The notes: generated by a model not told the origin, from the letters alone. Positions 7,698 to 15,855 are shown, numbered from the stretch's first letter. The stretch: 18,570 nt of DNA from UBA2233 sp002347965 [NCBI: Nitrospirae bacterium UBA2233] (GCA_002347965.1 DDYN01000043.1:1-18570), one strand, 5' to 3'. A program made the numbers and translations.

Positions 7698-8048
7698 ATG
7701 GCATGGATTCAGCTTGGGTTGGACATTGTAATACTGTTTTTGATGGCTGTTCTTCTTTTTGAGCTTCGTCGTGCGAGACGCTCAAGCTTCGAAGAGACGC
7801 TCGAGCGGGCGCTTGTGCAGCCGGAAGGTCCTCAAAGCCTTAAGCGCCAACCTACACCGGGCGCCCAAGGCGAGTTGGCAGTTCCCCCAGGAGAAGATCA
7901 AGGGGTGCACGAGAGCGCCTACGAGCGCGTAGTGGAATTGTTAAGAGAAGGGTACAGTGTAGAGAAGATCCTCAAAGAGGTTACTCAGATCCCGGAGCAG
8001 GAGGTTCGATTAATCGCTCAACTCAAACGCCCCCGGAGGAGCACGTGA
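7698..8048 (+). CDS. Single-TM protein with C-terminal DUF2802/DUF6115-like helical domain, SwrB-like position
   Basis: 116 residues from ATG 7698. A hydrophobic helix spans residues about 5-22 (LGLDIVILFLMAVLLFELRR), followed by basic residues, so the rest is predicted cytoplasmic. A proline/glycine-rich linker runs to about 70. The C-terminal domain ESAYERVVELLREGYSVEKI followed by EVTQIPEQEVRLIAQL resembles a small helix-turn-helix fold of the DUF2802/DUF6115 kind found near motility genes. Architecture and position just after fliA/sigD recall Bacillus subtilis SwrB (YlxL), which promotes activation of the flagellar export apparatus. This is an analogy from layout, not demonstrated homology. 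The frame is also open upstream to about 7614, but ATG 7698 directly follows the previous stop. It overlaps flgF by GTGA. Confidence 0.75.
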   Translation: MAWIQLGLDIVILFLMAVLLFELRRARRSSFEETLERALVQPEGPQSLKRQPTPGAQGELAVPPGEDQGVHESAYERVVELLREGYSVEKILKEVTQIPEQEVRLIAQLKRPRRST

Positions 8049-8863
8049 ACAAAGGGATATACATCGCGGCGTCCGCCTCTGTTGCTTCTGAAAGAAAATT
8101 CGACATCGTGGCGAACAACCTGGCCAACAAGGAGACGGTAGGGTACAAGCGGGACGACCTGGCGTTCACCTCGCTCCTCCCGCTGACAACAAAGCGTTAC
8201 ATGCCATCATTCAGTAAGGAATCGACCAACGCGTGGCCTTATCCTTACAACGAGAGTCAAGTACGGTATGTTGACCTAGGGAGGCCTTTCACGGACTATG
8301 AAATGGGCAAGCTGATTCCTACGGACAACCCGCTAGACCTTGCGCTCCTAGGAGACGGGTTTTTTAGCGTGGCCACTCCAGACGGCCCCCGCTACACCAA
8401 GTCTGGCAACTTCACGATAGATACCCAAGGGAGAATCGTTACCCAGGAAGGGTTTCCCGTGTTAGGCGTTCAAGGCGAGATCAACGTAAGGACTCCAAGC
8501 TTGGGCTCGATGGATCTACGCAACCTGATAATTTCCCCCGAAGGCCGGGTGTTTGCAGAATCCGAAGAACAAGACGCTTACATCGAGTTAGACCAAATTA
8601 ATCTCGTTCGGTTTGATGATCCCCAAAGGCTCGTCAAGGAGCCTGGAACATACTTCCGCTACGAGGGCGCTCCGGAGGCCATACGCCCCGCGATGGAGAC
8701 CCAAGTCGGCCAGGGATACCTTGAGAGTTCCAACGTGGATGTTCTTCGAACGATGGTCACGATGATTGATCTTTTGAGGGGGTACGAGGCTTACCAAAAA
8801 GCCGTCCAGGCGTTTGACGGCATCGATGGGACCGCCATCGAGAAGGTCGCCCGTGTTGGCTGA
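8045..8863 (+). CDS. flgF: FlgF, flagellar proximal rod protein
   Basis: 272-residue rod protein, exported through the type III gate without a signal peptide. The GTG start at 8045 overlaps the previous stop (GTGA) and has GGAGGA 4-9 bases upstream. The N-terminus has the rod/hook motif KFDIVANNLANKETVGYKRD. The middle has the family pattern GDGFFSVATPDGPRYTKSGN followed by GRIVTQEGFPVLG. The C-terminus VGQGYLESSNVDVLRTMVTM, YEAYQKAVQAFD is the coiled-coil partner of the N-terminal helix. It is assigned FlgF rather than FlgG because it precedes a clear flgG and has the FlgF-type N-terminus (YIAASASVASERKFDIVANN) and a diverged C-terminus. Confidence 0.93.
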   Translation: MNKGIYIAASASVASERKFDIVANNLANKETVGYKRDDLAFTSLLPLTTKRYMPSFSKESTNAWPYPYNESQVRYVDLGRPFTDYEMGKLIPTDNPLDLALLGDGFFSVATPDGPRYTKSGNFTIDTQGRIVTQEGFPVLGVQGEINVRTPSLGSMDLRNLIISPEGRVFAESEEQDAYIELDQINLVRFDDPQRLVKEPGTYFRYEGAPEAIRPAMETQVGQGYLESSNVDVLRTMVTMIDLLRGYEAYQKAVQAFDGIDGTAIEKVARVG

Positions 8864-8891
8864 ACCCATGAAGAAAATGCGCTAGAATAAC

Positions 8892-8900
8892 GAGGAGGGG
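8892..8900 (+). promoter_or_regulatory. Strong ribosome binding site of flgG
   Basis: GAGGAGGGG lies 9 bases before the first of two consecutive ATG codons (8910 and 8913) and favours the first. The 46-base flgF-flgG gap is the largest between adjacent flagellar genes from fliP to flgL. It also holds a 5-codon minicistron (ATG 8868 to TAG 8885) of unknown significance. Confidence 0.7.
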
Positions 8901-8909
8901 ACAAAGAAA

Positions 8910-9698
8910 ATGATGCGCTCGCTTTGGATTGGCTCTACGGGCATGCGAGCCCAGGAGCTCAACGTGGATGTCATCGCCAACAATTTGGCAAACGTGAATA
9001 CGACGGGCTTCAAAAAGGGACGGGCAGACTTTCAAGATTTACTCTACCAGATTTTGAGATCTCCCGGGGCGCCTTCGAGCGTTGACACGATGATTCCTAC
9101 GGGCATTCAGCTTGGCGCGGGCGTGAGGCCGGCAGCCGTGCAGAAGATTTTTCTCCAAGGGGATATTCGAAATACAGAAAACCCGTTCGATGTGGCTATC
9201 GAAGGGGACGGGTTCTTTCAGGTTCTCCTTCCGAACGGCCTGATTGCGTATACGCGCTCTGGAGACTTTAAGCTAGATCGAGACGGCAGGTTCGTCACCT
9301 CGGATGGTTTTCCTCTGGACCCTCAAGTCACCGTTCCCGACGATACGACCGCCGTTACCGTGGGTACCGACGGGACGGTTTCCGTCCAGGTGGCAGGCCA
9401 GTCTGCATCGCAGGAGATAGGCAATCTCGAGCTTGTCAAGTTTTTGAACCCGGCCGGCCTTCAAGCCATAGGCCGGAATCTGTTCCTCGAAACGGACGCT
9501 TCAGGGGCGGCGATCCCAGGGATTCCGGGCGAGCAAGGATTGGGAACAATCGCTCAGGGGTACCTGGAGACGTCCAACGTTAGCGTCGTGGAAGAAATGG
9601 TAAGCATGATCACGGCCCAACGCGCCTACGAGATCAACTCGCAGTCTGTGAAGACATCGGATGAAATGCTGCAGCTGGCAAACAACCTGAAGCGTTAA
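8910..9698 (+). CDS. flgG: FlgG, flagellar distal rod protein
   Basis: 262 residues, exactly the usual FlgG size. The N-terminus [20 protein letters not shown] is followed by [20 protein letters not shown], the conserved rod signature. [31 protein letters not shown] and GQGLGTI-like ([20 protein letters not shown]) segments follow. The C-terminus [20 protein letters not shown] then [14 protein letters not shown] is diagnostic of FlgG. It makes up the distal rod that passes through the P and L rings encoded just downstream. It is separated from flgA by 8 bases. Confidence 0.97.
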   Translation: MMRSLWIGSTGMRAQELNVDVIANNLANVNTTGFKKGRADFQDLLYQILRSPGAPSSVDTMIPTGIQLGAGVRPAAVQKIFLQGDIRNTENPFDVAIEGDGFFQVLLPNGLIAYTRSGDFKLDRDGRFVTSDGFPLDPQVTVPDDTTAVTVGTDGTVSVQVAGQSASQEIGNLELVKFLNPAGLQAIGRNLFLETDASGAAIPGIPGEQGLGTIAQGYLETSNVSVVEEMVSMITAQRAYEINSQSVKTSDEMLQLANNLKR

Positions 9699-9706
9699 AG
9701 GCCAGC

Positions 9707-10456
9707 ATGACACGCCGTTGTTCGCCCCTTGTCTCCTCTGTTTGCGTTGCCTTGCTGCTGTGCGCCGGCTTGGTTCGGCTGTCATCGGCCAAAGGGGAAG
9801 CGAGACGCTTCCGTGTTCCTAAACAAAAAATCATAGAACTGGCGGAGCATTTTTTGTTTCAGAAGGTCGAGCTTGAAGGAAAAGACGTGGAGGTCCAAAG
9901 TTGGTACGGGGTTCGTGACGTGTTTTTACCCACTAAGGATGGGCTTGAAGTCGTCGCTGAATTTCCGGACGATTTTGCCTTTGACAAACGAGCGAGCTTT
10001 AGTCTCTGCTTTCGAAGCGGCCCCGAGACGCTCCTTCGGCTGGAAGTCCGCCCTGTAGTCCGTCTTTACGAGTCGGTCGTTGTCGCAAGGCGTTCGCTGG
10101 CCAAGGGTGATGTCCTCGACTCTGCGGATATTGGCCTAGTTCGTTCTGACATGAACGACCCTGCATTGCGAAACGTCCTTCAAAACCCGCAGGAAGCCGT
10201 CGGCAAACGGCTTCGGGTTGATATTCCCTCGGGCGCCTCAATAGGCAAGCATGCGCTTGAGGATGTCGTGGCCGTGAACGTTGGCGACGAGGTGGACCTG
10301 CTCGTTAAGGGAGCCGGGTACTATATACGCGCTAAGGGGACGGCCAAACAAAAAGGAGCCATTGGGGATGAGGTTGAAGTGATGAACTCTACATCGAAAA
10401 AAGTGGTCAAAGGCCGAGTTGTCGGCCTAAAGCAGGTTCGAGTGAGTGCACCGTGA
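9707..10456 (+). CDS. flgA: FlgA, P-ring assembly chaperone
   Basis: 249-residue periplasmic chaperone that assists FlgI polymerisation into the P ring. A Sec signal peptide is visible: basic MTRR, hydrophobic core about residues 8-22, probable cleavage after SSA (residue 28). The C-terminal half contains a SAF domain, VVVARRSLAKGDVLDSADIG, followed by VGKRLRVDIPSGASIGKHAL and VNVGDEVDLLVKGAGYYIRA, and ends in the typical KVVKGRVVGLKQVRV. The N-terminal half is divergent, as usual for FlgA. It sits between flgG and flgH and overlaps the flgH start by 4 bases (GTGA). Confidence 0.95.
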   Translation: MTRRCSPLVSSVCVALLLCAGLVRLSSAKGEARRFRVPKQKIIELAEHFLFQKVELEGKDVEVQSWYGVRDVFLPTKDGLEVVAEFPDDFAFDKRASFSLCFRSGPETLLRLEVRPVVRLYESVVVARRSLAKGDVLDSADIGLVRSDMNDPALRNVLQNPQEAVGKRLRVDIPSGASIGKHALEDVVAVNVGDEVDLLVKGAGYYIRAKGTAKQKGAIGDEVEVMNSTSKKVVKGRVVGLKQVRVSAP

Positions 10457-11097
10457 AAATGCCCTCGTACGGCTCCGCCGTCTTTTTGTTGCTTGCCTTA
10501 GGCTGTGCCTACAACCAACCGATGCTGGGAGAAATGTCGAAAGACATGGTAGATTACGTCCCAAGCGCATCCGAGCAGCAGCAGGGCTATCCGGAACCGG
10601 CCTATATAGACCTCTTCGGTGACAAGCGAGCTTCAAAGCTCAACGACATCGTCGTAGTGAACGTAACCGAACAGACGGCTTCCACCTACCAGGCTGGGAC
10701 GACGACAAACCGTGAAACGGGTTTAAGCGGAGACTTTACTACAAACCCAGGCGGCAGGACGTATTCGGGCGACATGAACGCCGCGCACGATTACACGGGT
10801 ACGGGAACAACCCAAAGAGGGGGAACGTTTGTAACCCAGGTGGTTTGCGTAGTTCGGGACGTGTACCCCAACGGGAACCTGTTCATCGAGGGGAGGCGCA
10901 GGATTCACCTTAACGACGAGGACCAGGTGATGCTGCTAAGGGGGGTTGTTCGGCCAGAGGACATTGAATCTAGCAACCAAATCTCTTCGATACTGGTCGC
11001 AAACCTGGCCATAGCCTACGAAGGGAAAGGGCTCATTGGGAACAAGCAAAGGCCTGGATTCTTGTCCGGAGTTCTTGACAAGATATGGCCCTTTTAA
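10453..11097 (+). CDS. flgH: FlgH, flagellar L-ring lipoprotein
   Basis: 214-residue outer-membrane lipoprotein forming the L ring. The signal peptide ends in a lipobox-like FLLLALGC with Cys at residue 18, slightly off consensus (Ala at -3, Leu at -2). The mature protein shows YIDLFGDKRASKLNDIVVVN, VTEQTASTYQAGTTTNRETG and VCVVRDVYPNGNLFIEGRR, then VVRPEDIESSNQISS, all typical of FlgH. GTG at 10453 overlaps the flgA stop; an in-frame ATG at 10459 is an alternative start and does not alter the lipobox. The presence of this gene indicates an outer membrane. Confidence 0.96.
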   Translation: MKMPSYGSAVFLLLALGCAYNQPMLGEMSKDMVDYVPSASEQQQGYPEPAYIDLFGDKRASKLNDIVVVNVTEQTASTYQAGTTTNRETGLSGDFTTNPGGRTYSGDMNAAHDYTGTGTTQRGGTFVTQVVCVVRDVYPNGNLFIEGRRRIHLNDEDQVMLLRGVVRPEDIESSNQISSILVANLAIAYEGKGLIGNKQRPGFLSGVLDKIWPF

Positions 11098-11107
11098 GGA
11101 GGACTGG

Positions 11108-12226
11108 ATGAACAGGGGGTCCTTCGTGCTCGTATTCGTCTTTTCGCTTTGTTTTGCCTGCTCGATGGTTCAACAGGCTTGGGCAGCAAGAATCAAGGAT
11201 GTCGCGAGCTTTACCTTAGGCCAAACCGAACAGCTCGTTGGGTACGGGCTTATCACCGGGCTTAACCGTACAGGGGACAACCGACGCAACCCTTACACGG
11301 TTCGCACGATCTACAACCTTCTTCGGAACAACGGGATCAAGGTTGAAGATATCCAACGTTTTCGAGGAGACGATACCGCCTCGGTAATGGTGACGGCAAC
11401 TGTCCCTCCCTACGCAAGGGCAGGCAATCGTTTCGACGTCGTCGTCTCAGCCATGGGCGACGCCCGCTCCCTGGTCGGAGGGACGTTGATCATGACACCC
11501 TTAAGAAGCCCGGATGGGAAACTCCAAGCCATAGCCCAAGGTCCGCTATCCGTAGGCGGCTTTGGCGCGTTTGGCGCGCTTGGGGCCGCGGTCGTCCAGA
11601 ACCATTTGACCGCCGGACGCATCCCAAACGGTGCGATCCTGAAAAACTCTCCAAGCTCAACCTCCTCCGGCCCTCTCCAAGAAGTAGGCCTTACGCTCCA
11701 AACGCCGGACTTTACGACAGCGCTCAGGATGGCGTCGGTCATCAACGAAAGCATCCCAGGGTATCCGGCCAAGGCGCTCGATGCTGGCTATGTACGCGTT
11801 CAAATCCCCGATAAATACCAAAACGACCCCGCATACTTTATGGCTGCGCTTGAAAACCTCGATGTTCGCCCGGACGCCCCGGCAAAAGTTGTCATCGACG
11901 AACGTACGGGAACCGTTGTGATGGGGGGCAACGTCACGCTCTCTCCTGTTGCCGTCTCTCACGGTAACCTAACGGTTACCGTCCAGCAGGAGGTTGCCGT
12001 CGTCCAGCCTCCACCGTTTACCCAGGCGGGGCCGGTGGTAGTCCCACAAGAGCAGCTCCAGGTACAAGAACAGCAGCGAAAGGTGGCCGTTGTGGACGGC
12101 AGCGCCACGATTCAGGACGTCGTAAGAGGATTGAACGCCCTAGGCGCGTCGCCTAGGGATTTGATCGCCATCTTGCAGGCGATCAAGCAAGTGGGGGCGT
12201 TACACGCGGACCTTGAAATTCTGTAA
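11108..12226 (+). CDS. flgI: FlgI, flagellar P-ring protein
   Basis: 372-residue periplasmic P-ring subunit. ATG at 11108 is chosen because AAGGAGGA (11096-11103) precedes it and it opens with a clear Sec signal peptide, probably cleaved after AWA (residue 26) to leave ARIKDVASFTLGQTEQLVGY. Family segments GLITGLNRTGDNRRNPYTV, PPYARAGNRFDVVVSAMGDA and RSLVGGTLIMTPLRSPDGK are present. The C-terminus INDVVRGLNALG-like (ATIQDVVRGLNALGASPRDL then IAILQAIKQVGALHADLEI) is diagnostic. A glutamine-rich insert lies around residues 305-325. It is assembled with help from FlgA. Confidence 0.97.
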   Translation: MNRGSFVLVFVFSLCFACSMVQQAWAARIKDVASFTLGQTEQLVGYGLITGLNRTGDNRRNPYTVRTIYNLLRNNGIKVEDIQRFRGDDTASVMVTATVPPYARAGNRFDVVVSAMGDARSLVGGTLIMTPLRSPDGKLQAIAQGPLSVGGFGAFGALGAAVVQNHLTAGRIPNGAILKNSPSSTSSGPLQEVGLTLQTPDFTTALRMASVINESIPGYPAKALDAGYVRVQIPDKYQNDPAYFMAALENLDVRPDAPAKVVIDERTGTVVMGGNVTLSPVAVSHGNLTVTVQQEVAVVQPPPFTQAGPVVVPQEQLQVQEQQRKVAVVDGSATIQDVVRGLNALGASPRDLIAILQAIKQVGALHADLEIL

Positions 12227-12236
12227 GGAAAGGCTT

Positions 12237-12611
12237 ATGGGTTCAATAGAATCAATCGGGCAGCTCAAGGCGCAACAGGCTACCTTTAGTCTGGAAAATT
12301 TTGGTCAAACTAACGGTGCTAACACACATGAAATTGCGGAGCAGTTTGAATCCATGTTCGTGTATTCTCTGCTCAAAGAGATGAGAAAAACAATCCCCCA
12401 TAACGGCCTGGCCCCAGAGATGACGGGCAAGGATACTTACGAGATGTTGATCGATTTGGCCTTGGCAGACGAGATTGCAAAGACAAGCTCGCTCGGGGTG
12501 GCAGAGTTCATCGAAAAAGGGCTCGAAGGGCGTGCCGAACAATCGCCAAAAGAGCGGCAGGGGCCTGGTCAAGTTTTTTTCAAAAAAACCGATTCTTTAA
12601 GTACAGATTAA
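12237..12611 (+). CDS. flgJ: FlgJ rod-binding domain protein (no muramidase domain)
   Basis: 124 residues corresponding only to the N-terminal rod-binding domain of FlgJ, the rod cap/scaffold. The motif EIAEQFESMFVYSLLKEMRK followed by GKDTYEMLIDLALADEIAKT and LGVAEFIEKGL is the family pattern. The C-terminal peptidoglycan hydrolase domain of enterobacterial FlgJ is absent. Single-domain FlgJ is common outside gammaproteobacteria, so a separate lytic enzyme should exist elsewhere. ATG 12237 has TAAGGAAAGG upstream, overlapping the flgI stop. The 3' end carries an unusual T7-C-A7 sequence (12574-12588), encoding QVFFKKTD, which also forms the spacer of a candidate promoter for flgM. Confidence 0.92.
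   Translation: MGSIESIGQLKAQQATFSLENFGQTNGANTHEIAEQFESMFVYSLLKEMRKTIPHNGLAPEMTGKDTYEMLIDLALADEIAKTSSLGVAEFIEKGLEGRAEQSPKERQGPGQVFFKKTDSLSTD
12569..12595 (+). promoter_or_regulatory. Candidate sigma-28 promoter for flgM-flgN-flgK-flgL
   Basis: TCAAGTTT (12569-12576), exactly 11 bases, then ACCGATTC (12588-12595). Against the E. coli sigma-28 consensus TAAAGTTT-N11-GCCGATAA this is 7/8 and 5/8, with the conserved CCGAT core kept. It lies inside the end of flgJ, 41 bases upstream of the flgM start, where a late-gene promoter is expected by analogy with other flagellar systems. The spacer is a T7-C-A7 inverted repeat. Found by eye only. Confidence 0.45.
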
Positions 12612-12636
12612 GGCTTAAGCGAGAAGGCGGGTTTTG

Positions 12637-12945
12637 ATGGCGAGTTTTGGGTATCCTCCGGTTGATAGCCTCGGCCAGCAGGTTGCTTCATCTCAGTTGG
12701 ACAGGTTGGGCCCTGCGCGAGAAAAAGGCCCGTCTAGAGGGAAAGAAGGGCAGTCTCTCGCAAAAGACCGCGTATCGGTTTCTGAGGCTGGGCGCTTGGC
12801 TCATGAAAAGCTTGCCGCAAGCGCCTCCGCCCAAGAGGTGCGCCCTGCGGTGGTTGCTATGCACAAGGAGGCCATCGAACGCGGAACGCTTCAAATGGAC
12901 GAAGACGTTGTGGCCTGGGGGATACTTATGGGGGAGCTTTTTTAG
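12637..12945 (+). CDS. flgM: FlgM, anti-sigma-28 factor
   Basis: 102-residue FlgM-like protein; the family binds FliA and releases it when FlgM is secreted after hook completion. The N-terminal half is low-complexity and probably disordered. The C-terminal half has the FlgM pattern DRVSVSEAGRLAHEKLAAS followed by VRPAVVAMHKEAIERGTLQM and DEDVVAWGILMGEL (conserved VR..V...K..I..G...vD...vA). ATG 12637 is preceded by GAGAAGGCGGG. It heads the group flgM-flgN-flgK-flgL. It is weakly conserved in sequence, but family pattern and position agree. Confidence 0.87.
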   Translation: MASFGYPPVDSLGQQVASSQLDRLGPAREKGPSRGKEGQSLAKDRVSVSEAGRLAHEKLAASASAQEVRPAVVAMHKEAIERGTLQMDEDVVAWGILMGELF

Positions 12946-12948
12946 GCC

Positions 12949-13416
12949 ATGCTTAAAATCTTAGAGCGTTTAAACGTTGAACTCGATGAACTGGGCAGGC
13001 TGCTTCAAGAAGAGCAAAGGGCGGCGTTGGCCCTGGATGCCGAGAAGCTCGAATCGCTCCTTGCACGAAGAGAGCAGGTTCAGCAGAGGGTACAAGCACT
13101 CGAGCAGATGAGACAAGCCCGTCTTCAGGAAGCCGGGATTCCCGCTGAATCCTCGATAGAAGAGGTTCTCGCCGGTATACCGAAGGAAGACGCAGGGCAG
13201 CTTCGAGGGCAGGCTTCCTTGCTCAAAGAAAGGGTTAAAGACGTGCAGCATGCCTCAAGAAAGCTCAAAGATTCAGTCGTTTGTTCGCTTACTTGGGTAG
13301 AAGGGTTATTGTCGGCGCTGAGAAGGTATGCTGGGATGAGCGATAAACGTTACACACGGGTCGGAACTATCAACGTATCAGAGGCTATCCAACCGACAGT
13401 TTCAAAGAGGGCATAG
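12949..13416 (+). CDS. flgN: FlgN, export chaperone for FlgK and FlgL
   Basis: 155-residue, almost wholly helical protein, rich in Glu, Gln, Leu and Arg, with a long amphipathic coiled-coil (about residues 1-55) and a second helical stretch around 85-125. This fits the FlgN family, cytosolic chaperones that hold the hook-filament junction proteins before export. FlgN proteins are poorly conserved. The assignment rests mainly on helical character, the length of about 150 residues, and location between flgM and flgK, with typical features such as LDAEKLESLLARREQ. It starts 3 bases after flgM and ends 4 bases before flgK. Confidence 0.85.
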   Translation: MLKILERLNVELDELGRLLQEEQRAALALDAEKLESLLARREQVQQRVQALEQMRQARLQEAGIPAESSIEEVLAGIPKEDAGQLRGQASLLKERVKDVQHASRKLKDSVVCSLTWVEGLLSALRRYAGMSDKRYTRVGTINVSEAIQPTVSKRA

Positions 13417-13420
13417 AGAA

Positions 13421-14842
13421 ATGCCAGGACTTATTCAATCGTTGGAGACGGGAAAGAGGGGGCTGACTGCCAATCAGACGGCCCTTACGACCGTAGAGCA
13501 CAATATTGCGAATGTTAACACGCCTGGCTATACCCGCCAGGAAACCGTTCTTGAGGCGACCCCTCCGTTTCATACGACGATCGGGGATTTGGGTACTGGC
13601 GTCCGCGCAGCCGACGTGCGGCGCATGAAGGATCTTTACCTGGATACTCAAATTCAAGATCAGCAAGCGAACTTGGGCAAGATGCAGGCAAGGCAACCCT
13701 ACCTGATGCAGATTGAGGCTGCCTTTAACGAGGCGAACACGCCAGGCCTTGGCCAAGCGATGAGCGATTTTTTTGCGGCCTTTCGATCCCTTGCTGAAAA
13801 CCCGCACGGGATAGGCGAAAGGAAGGTCCTCCGCGAGAAGGCTACCCAGCTCACGAACGCCTTTAAGCGGGTTAACCTTGCCCTACACCAAGTGGAGTTT
13901 GATGCCCAGGCGGAGGCTGCGGCGACCATCACGAAGATTAACGCCTATGCTGAAGAGATTGCCCGTTTGAACGGAGCAATTGCAGGCAAGGGGGGTAGGG
14001 CCAATGACCTCAAGGACCAACGGGACGTGCTACTCGGAAAGCTCTCGGAGCTTGTGGAAATCGAAGTCTTGGAGCAAGGTCAGGACTTCAAGGTGTTCGT
14101 CGGGGGCAAGGCCATCGTAGATGGGGTACGTGCCAGAGAATTGGGCTATAGGGCTAACCCACGCGGAGGCGACTTTCAGATCTTTTTTGTGGATGGTTCT
14201 TACAATGAAGACATCACTAACAGGATCCAAGGAGGCAGGCTTGCTGGCCTCAAGTGCGTCCTACTCGAGGATGTTCCGCAATACCTTGGTCAGCTCGATC
14301 ATCTTGCATACACATTTGGTCACGAGGTGAACAGTCTCCATCGTGAGGGCTACGGGTTGGACGGTCAGACCGGAATCCCCTTATTTGTCCTGGAAAAATC
14401 AAACCCAGCATCAGAGCAGGATGCATCGCGGTTCCTCGCGCTGTCGGAGGTCGTACAACGCTCTGACGGAGCGATTGCGGCCGCGCAAACTCGAGACGGC
14501 CTTCCGGGCGACAACCGGAACGCGCTTGCCTTAGCGGGCCTTTGGAATAACTACGTCATAGCAGATCCCGGCTCAACAAACCCCAAGACGTTTGCTGAGT
14601 ATCTTGGCGGAATTGGCAGCGATATAGGGGCCAAGATCGACCGGGGCGATACAGAACAAAAAACGACCCAAGGGCTACTGGGACAGCTTATGACCCAGCG
14701 TGATGCGGTTTCTGGGGTTTCCCTTGACGAAGAGCTTGTCACGCTTACCCGCTACCAAAGGGCATTCCAGGCTTCGAGCCAAAGCTTGATCGTTACTCAG
14801 ACGTTGTTCGATTCCTTGCTTAGCATTGTGCGGGGGACGTAG
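13421..14842 (+). CDS. flgK: FlgK, hook-filament junction protein 1
   Basis: 473-residue hook-associated protein joining hook to filament. The N-terminus MPGLIQSLETGKRGLTANQT is followed by EHNIANVNTPGYTRQE, the rod/hook-type motif. Residues around 85-210 have the family pattern DFFAAFRSLAENPHG, REKATQLTNAFKRVN, LKDQRDVLLGKLSELVEIEV. The C-terminus VSLDEELVTLTRYQRAFQAS followed by LFDSLLSIVRG is the usual paired helix. The length is at the short end of the family range, meaning small outer domains. It is exported with FlgN's help and lies 29 bases before flgL. Confidence 0.96.
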   Translation: MPGLIQSLETGKRGLTANQTALTTVEHNIANVNTPGYTRQETVLEATPPFHTTIGDLGTGVRAADVRRMKDLYLDTQIQDQQANLGKMQARQPYLMQIEAAFNEANTPGLGQAMSDFFAAFRSLAENPHGIGERKVLREKATQLTNAFKRVNLALHQVEFDAQAEAAATITKINAYAEEIARLNGAIAGKGGRANDLKDQRDVLLGKLSELVEIEVLEQGQDFKVFVGGKAIVDGVRARELGYRANPRGGDFQIFFVDGSYNEDITNRIQGGRLAGLKCVLLEDVPQYLGQLDHLAYTFGHEVNSLHREGYGLDGQTGIPLFVLEKSNPASEQDASRFLALSEVVQRSDGAIAAAQTRDGLPGDNRNALALAGLWNNYVIADPGSTNPKTFAEYLGGIGSDIGAKIDRGDTEQKTTQGLLGQLMTQRDAVSGVSLDEELVTLTRYQRAFQASSQSLIVTQTLFDSLLSIVRGT

Positions 14843-14871
14843 GCCACAACAAGGATTAAGGAGTTTACCCT

Positions 14872-15855
14872 ATGCGCGTTGCTGATCCGACCGTCTATCG
14901 GAATACCTTGCAGTGGATTCAAGCTGACCGTGAAGACATGGCAAGGGCTCAAGAAGAGCTCTCCACGGGAAAGCAGATCAATAGACCCTCGGATGATCCG
15001 ATTGGGTATTCGAAGGTTATGGGCTATAGGCCGGCTATGCAGTTCTACAAGCAGGCAAGCTCGCAGATCGATATGGCCATCATGATGCAGACTGCCGCTG
15101 ATGACGCACTTGTTGAGATTCAGCAGCTTATCCTCGAAGTACGCGATATCGCCACAACGGAGCTTCAAGGGATAGAGGACCCGGTACGAACTCGCACTAA
15201 TCTTAGACATCTCGAGGAAATTCTAGGTAGCATGGTGGATATTGCCAACGTTTCGGTCGCAGGAAAGTACCTTTTTGGCGGGTTCAAAAGTCAGTACCCC
15301 CCCTACGTCAACTCCGTTCATAGCGAACAATCCGAAGAGGGGTATCCACAGTTCGTAGGAGGAGTCACGTACCTAGGGGATGGAAATCATTATGAGCTTG
15401 AAATCCTCCCAGGGGTTTATTCTCAGATTGGGGCGCCAGGGTCAGAAGTGCTTGGCGGTGAGGCATTTAATGAGGGGGTGAACCTCTTCTACATTATCCA
15501 AGATTTGATGAATTTCATCTCTTACCCAGACCGCCGTGCTACAGGGGGTGCTGCCGTTTCGAACAAGGAGCGCATTAAAAACGCGACTCTATACCTTAAC
15601 ACCGCTTACAATCAAATCGCGGGTTACCGTGCAAACATTGGGGCTGGAGTGCAAACGCTCGAAGGCGCAAAAAGCTGGCTTGAGGACTTGTACGAGAGCA
15701 CCAACGAGATGCGCGATTTTACAGAAAATGGAGACGTCCTCGTGCAGGACCCTCTAAAACTTGAACAGGCAAAGCGTTCACTTGAGACCACTTTTGCCTC
15801 GCTCAACACGGTTCTTCAGCCTAGCGTGATTAAACTTGCGCAGGCTTCTTCGTGA
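14872..15855 (+). CDS. flgL: FlgL, hook-filament junction protein 3
   Basis: 327-residue flagellin-like junction protein. The N-terminal helix RVADPTVYRNTLQWIQADR, then QEELSTGKQINRPSDDPIGY, is the FlgL/flagellin signature. ADDALVEIQQLILEVRDIAT and the SVAGKYLFGGF segment are typical. It lacks an exact match to the usual C-terminal LSLLDYL and ends VLQPSVIKLAQASS. That final stretch (about the last eight residues) lies in the 26-base overlap with the convergent STAS gene. AAGGAG precedes the ATG. It is the last flagellar gene seen; neither csrA, fliW nor flagellin follows. Confidence 0.94.
   Translation: MRVADPTVYRNTLQWIQADREDMARAQEELSTGKQINRPSDDPIGYSKVMGYRPAMQFYKQASSQIDMAIMMQTAADDALVEIQQLILEVRDIATTELQGIEDPVRTRTNLRHLEEILGSMVDIANVSVAGKYLFGGFKSQYPPYVNSVHSEQSEEGYPQFVGGVTYLGDGNHYELEILPGVYSQIGAPGSEVLGGEAFNEGVNLFYIIQDLMNFISYPDRRATGGAAVSNKERIKNATLYLNTAYNQIAGYRANIGAGVQTLEGAKSWLEDLYESTNEMRDFTENGDVLVQDPLKLEQAKRSLETTFASLNTVLQPSVIKLAQASS

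Noticed and set aside
13385-13807. 140-codon open frame on the minus strand under flgK
   Set aside because: Antisense to the conserved FlgK N-terminus, with basic low-complexity translation.
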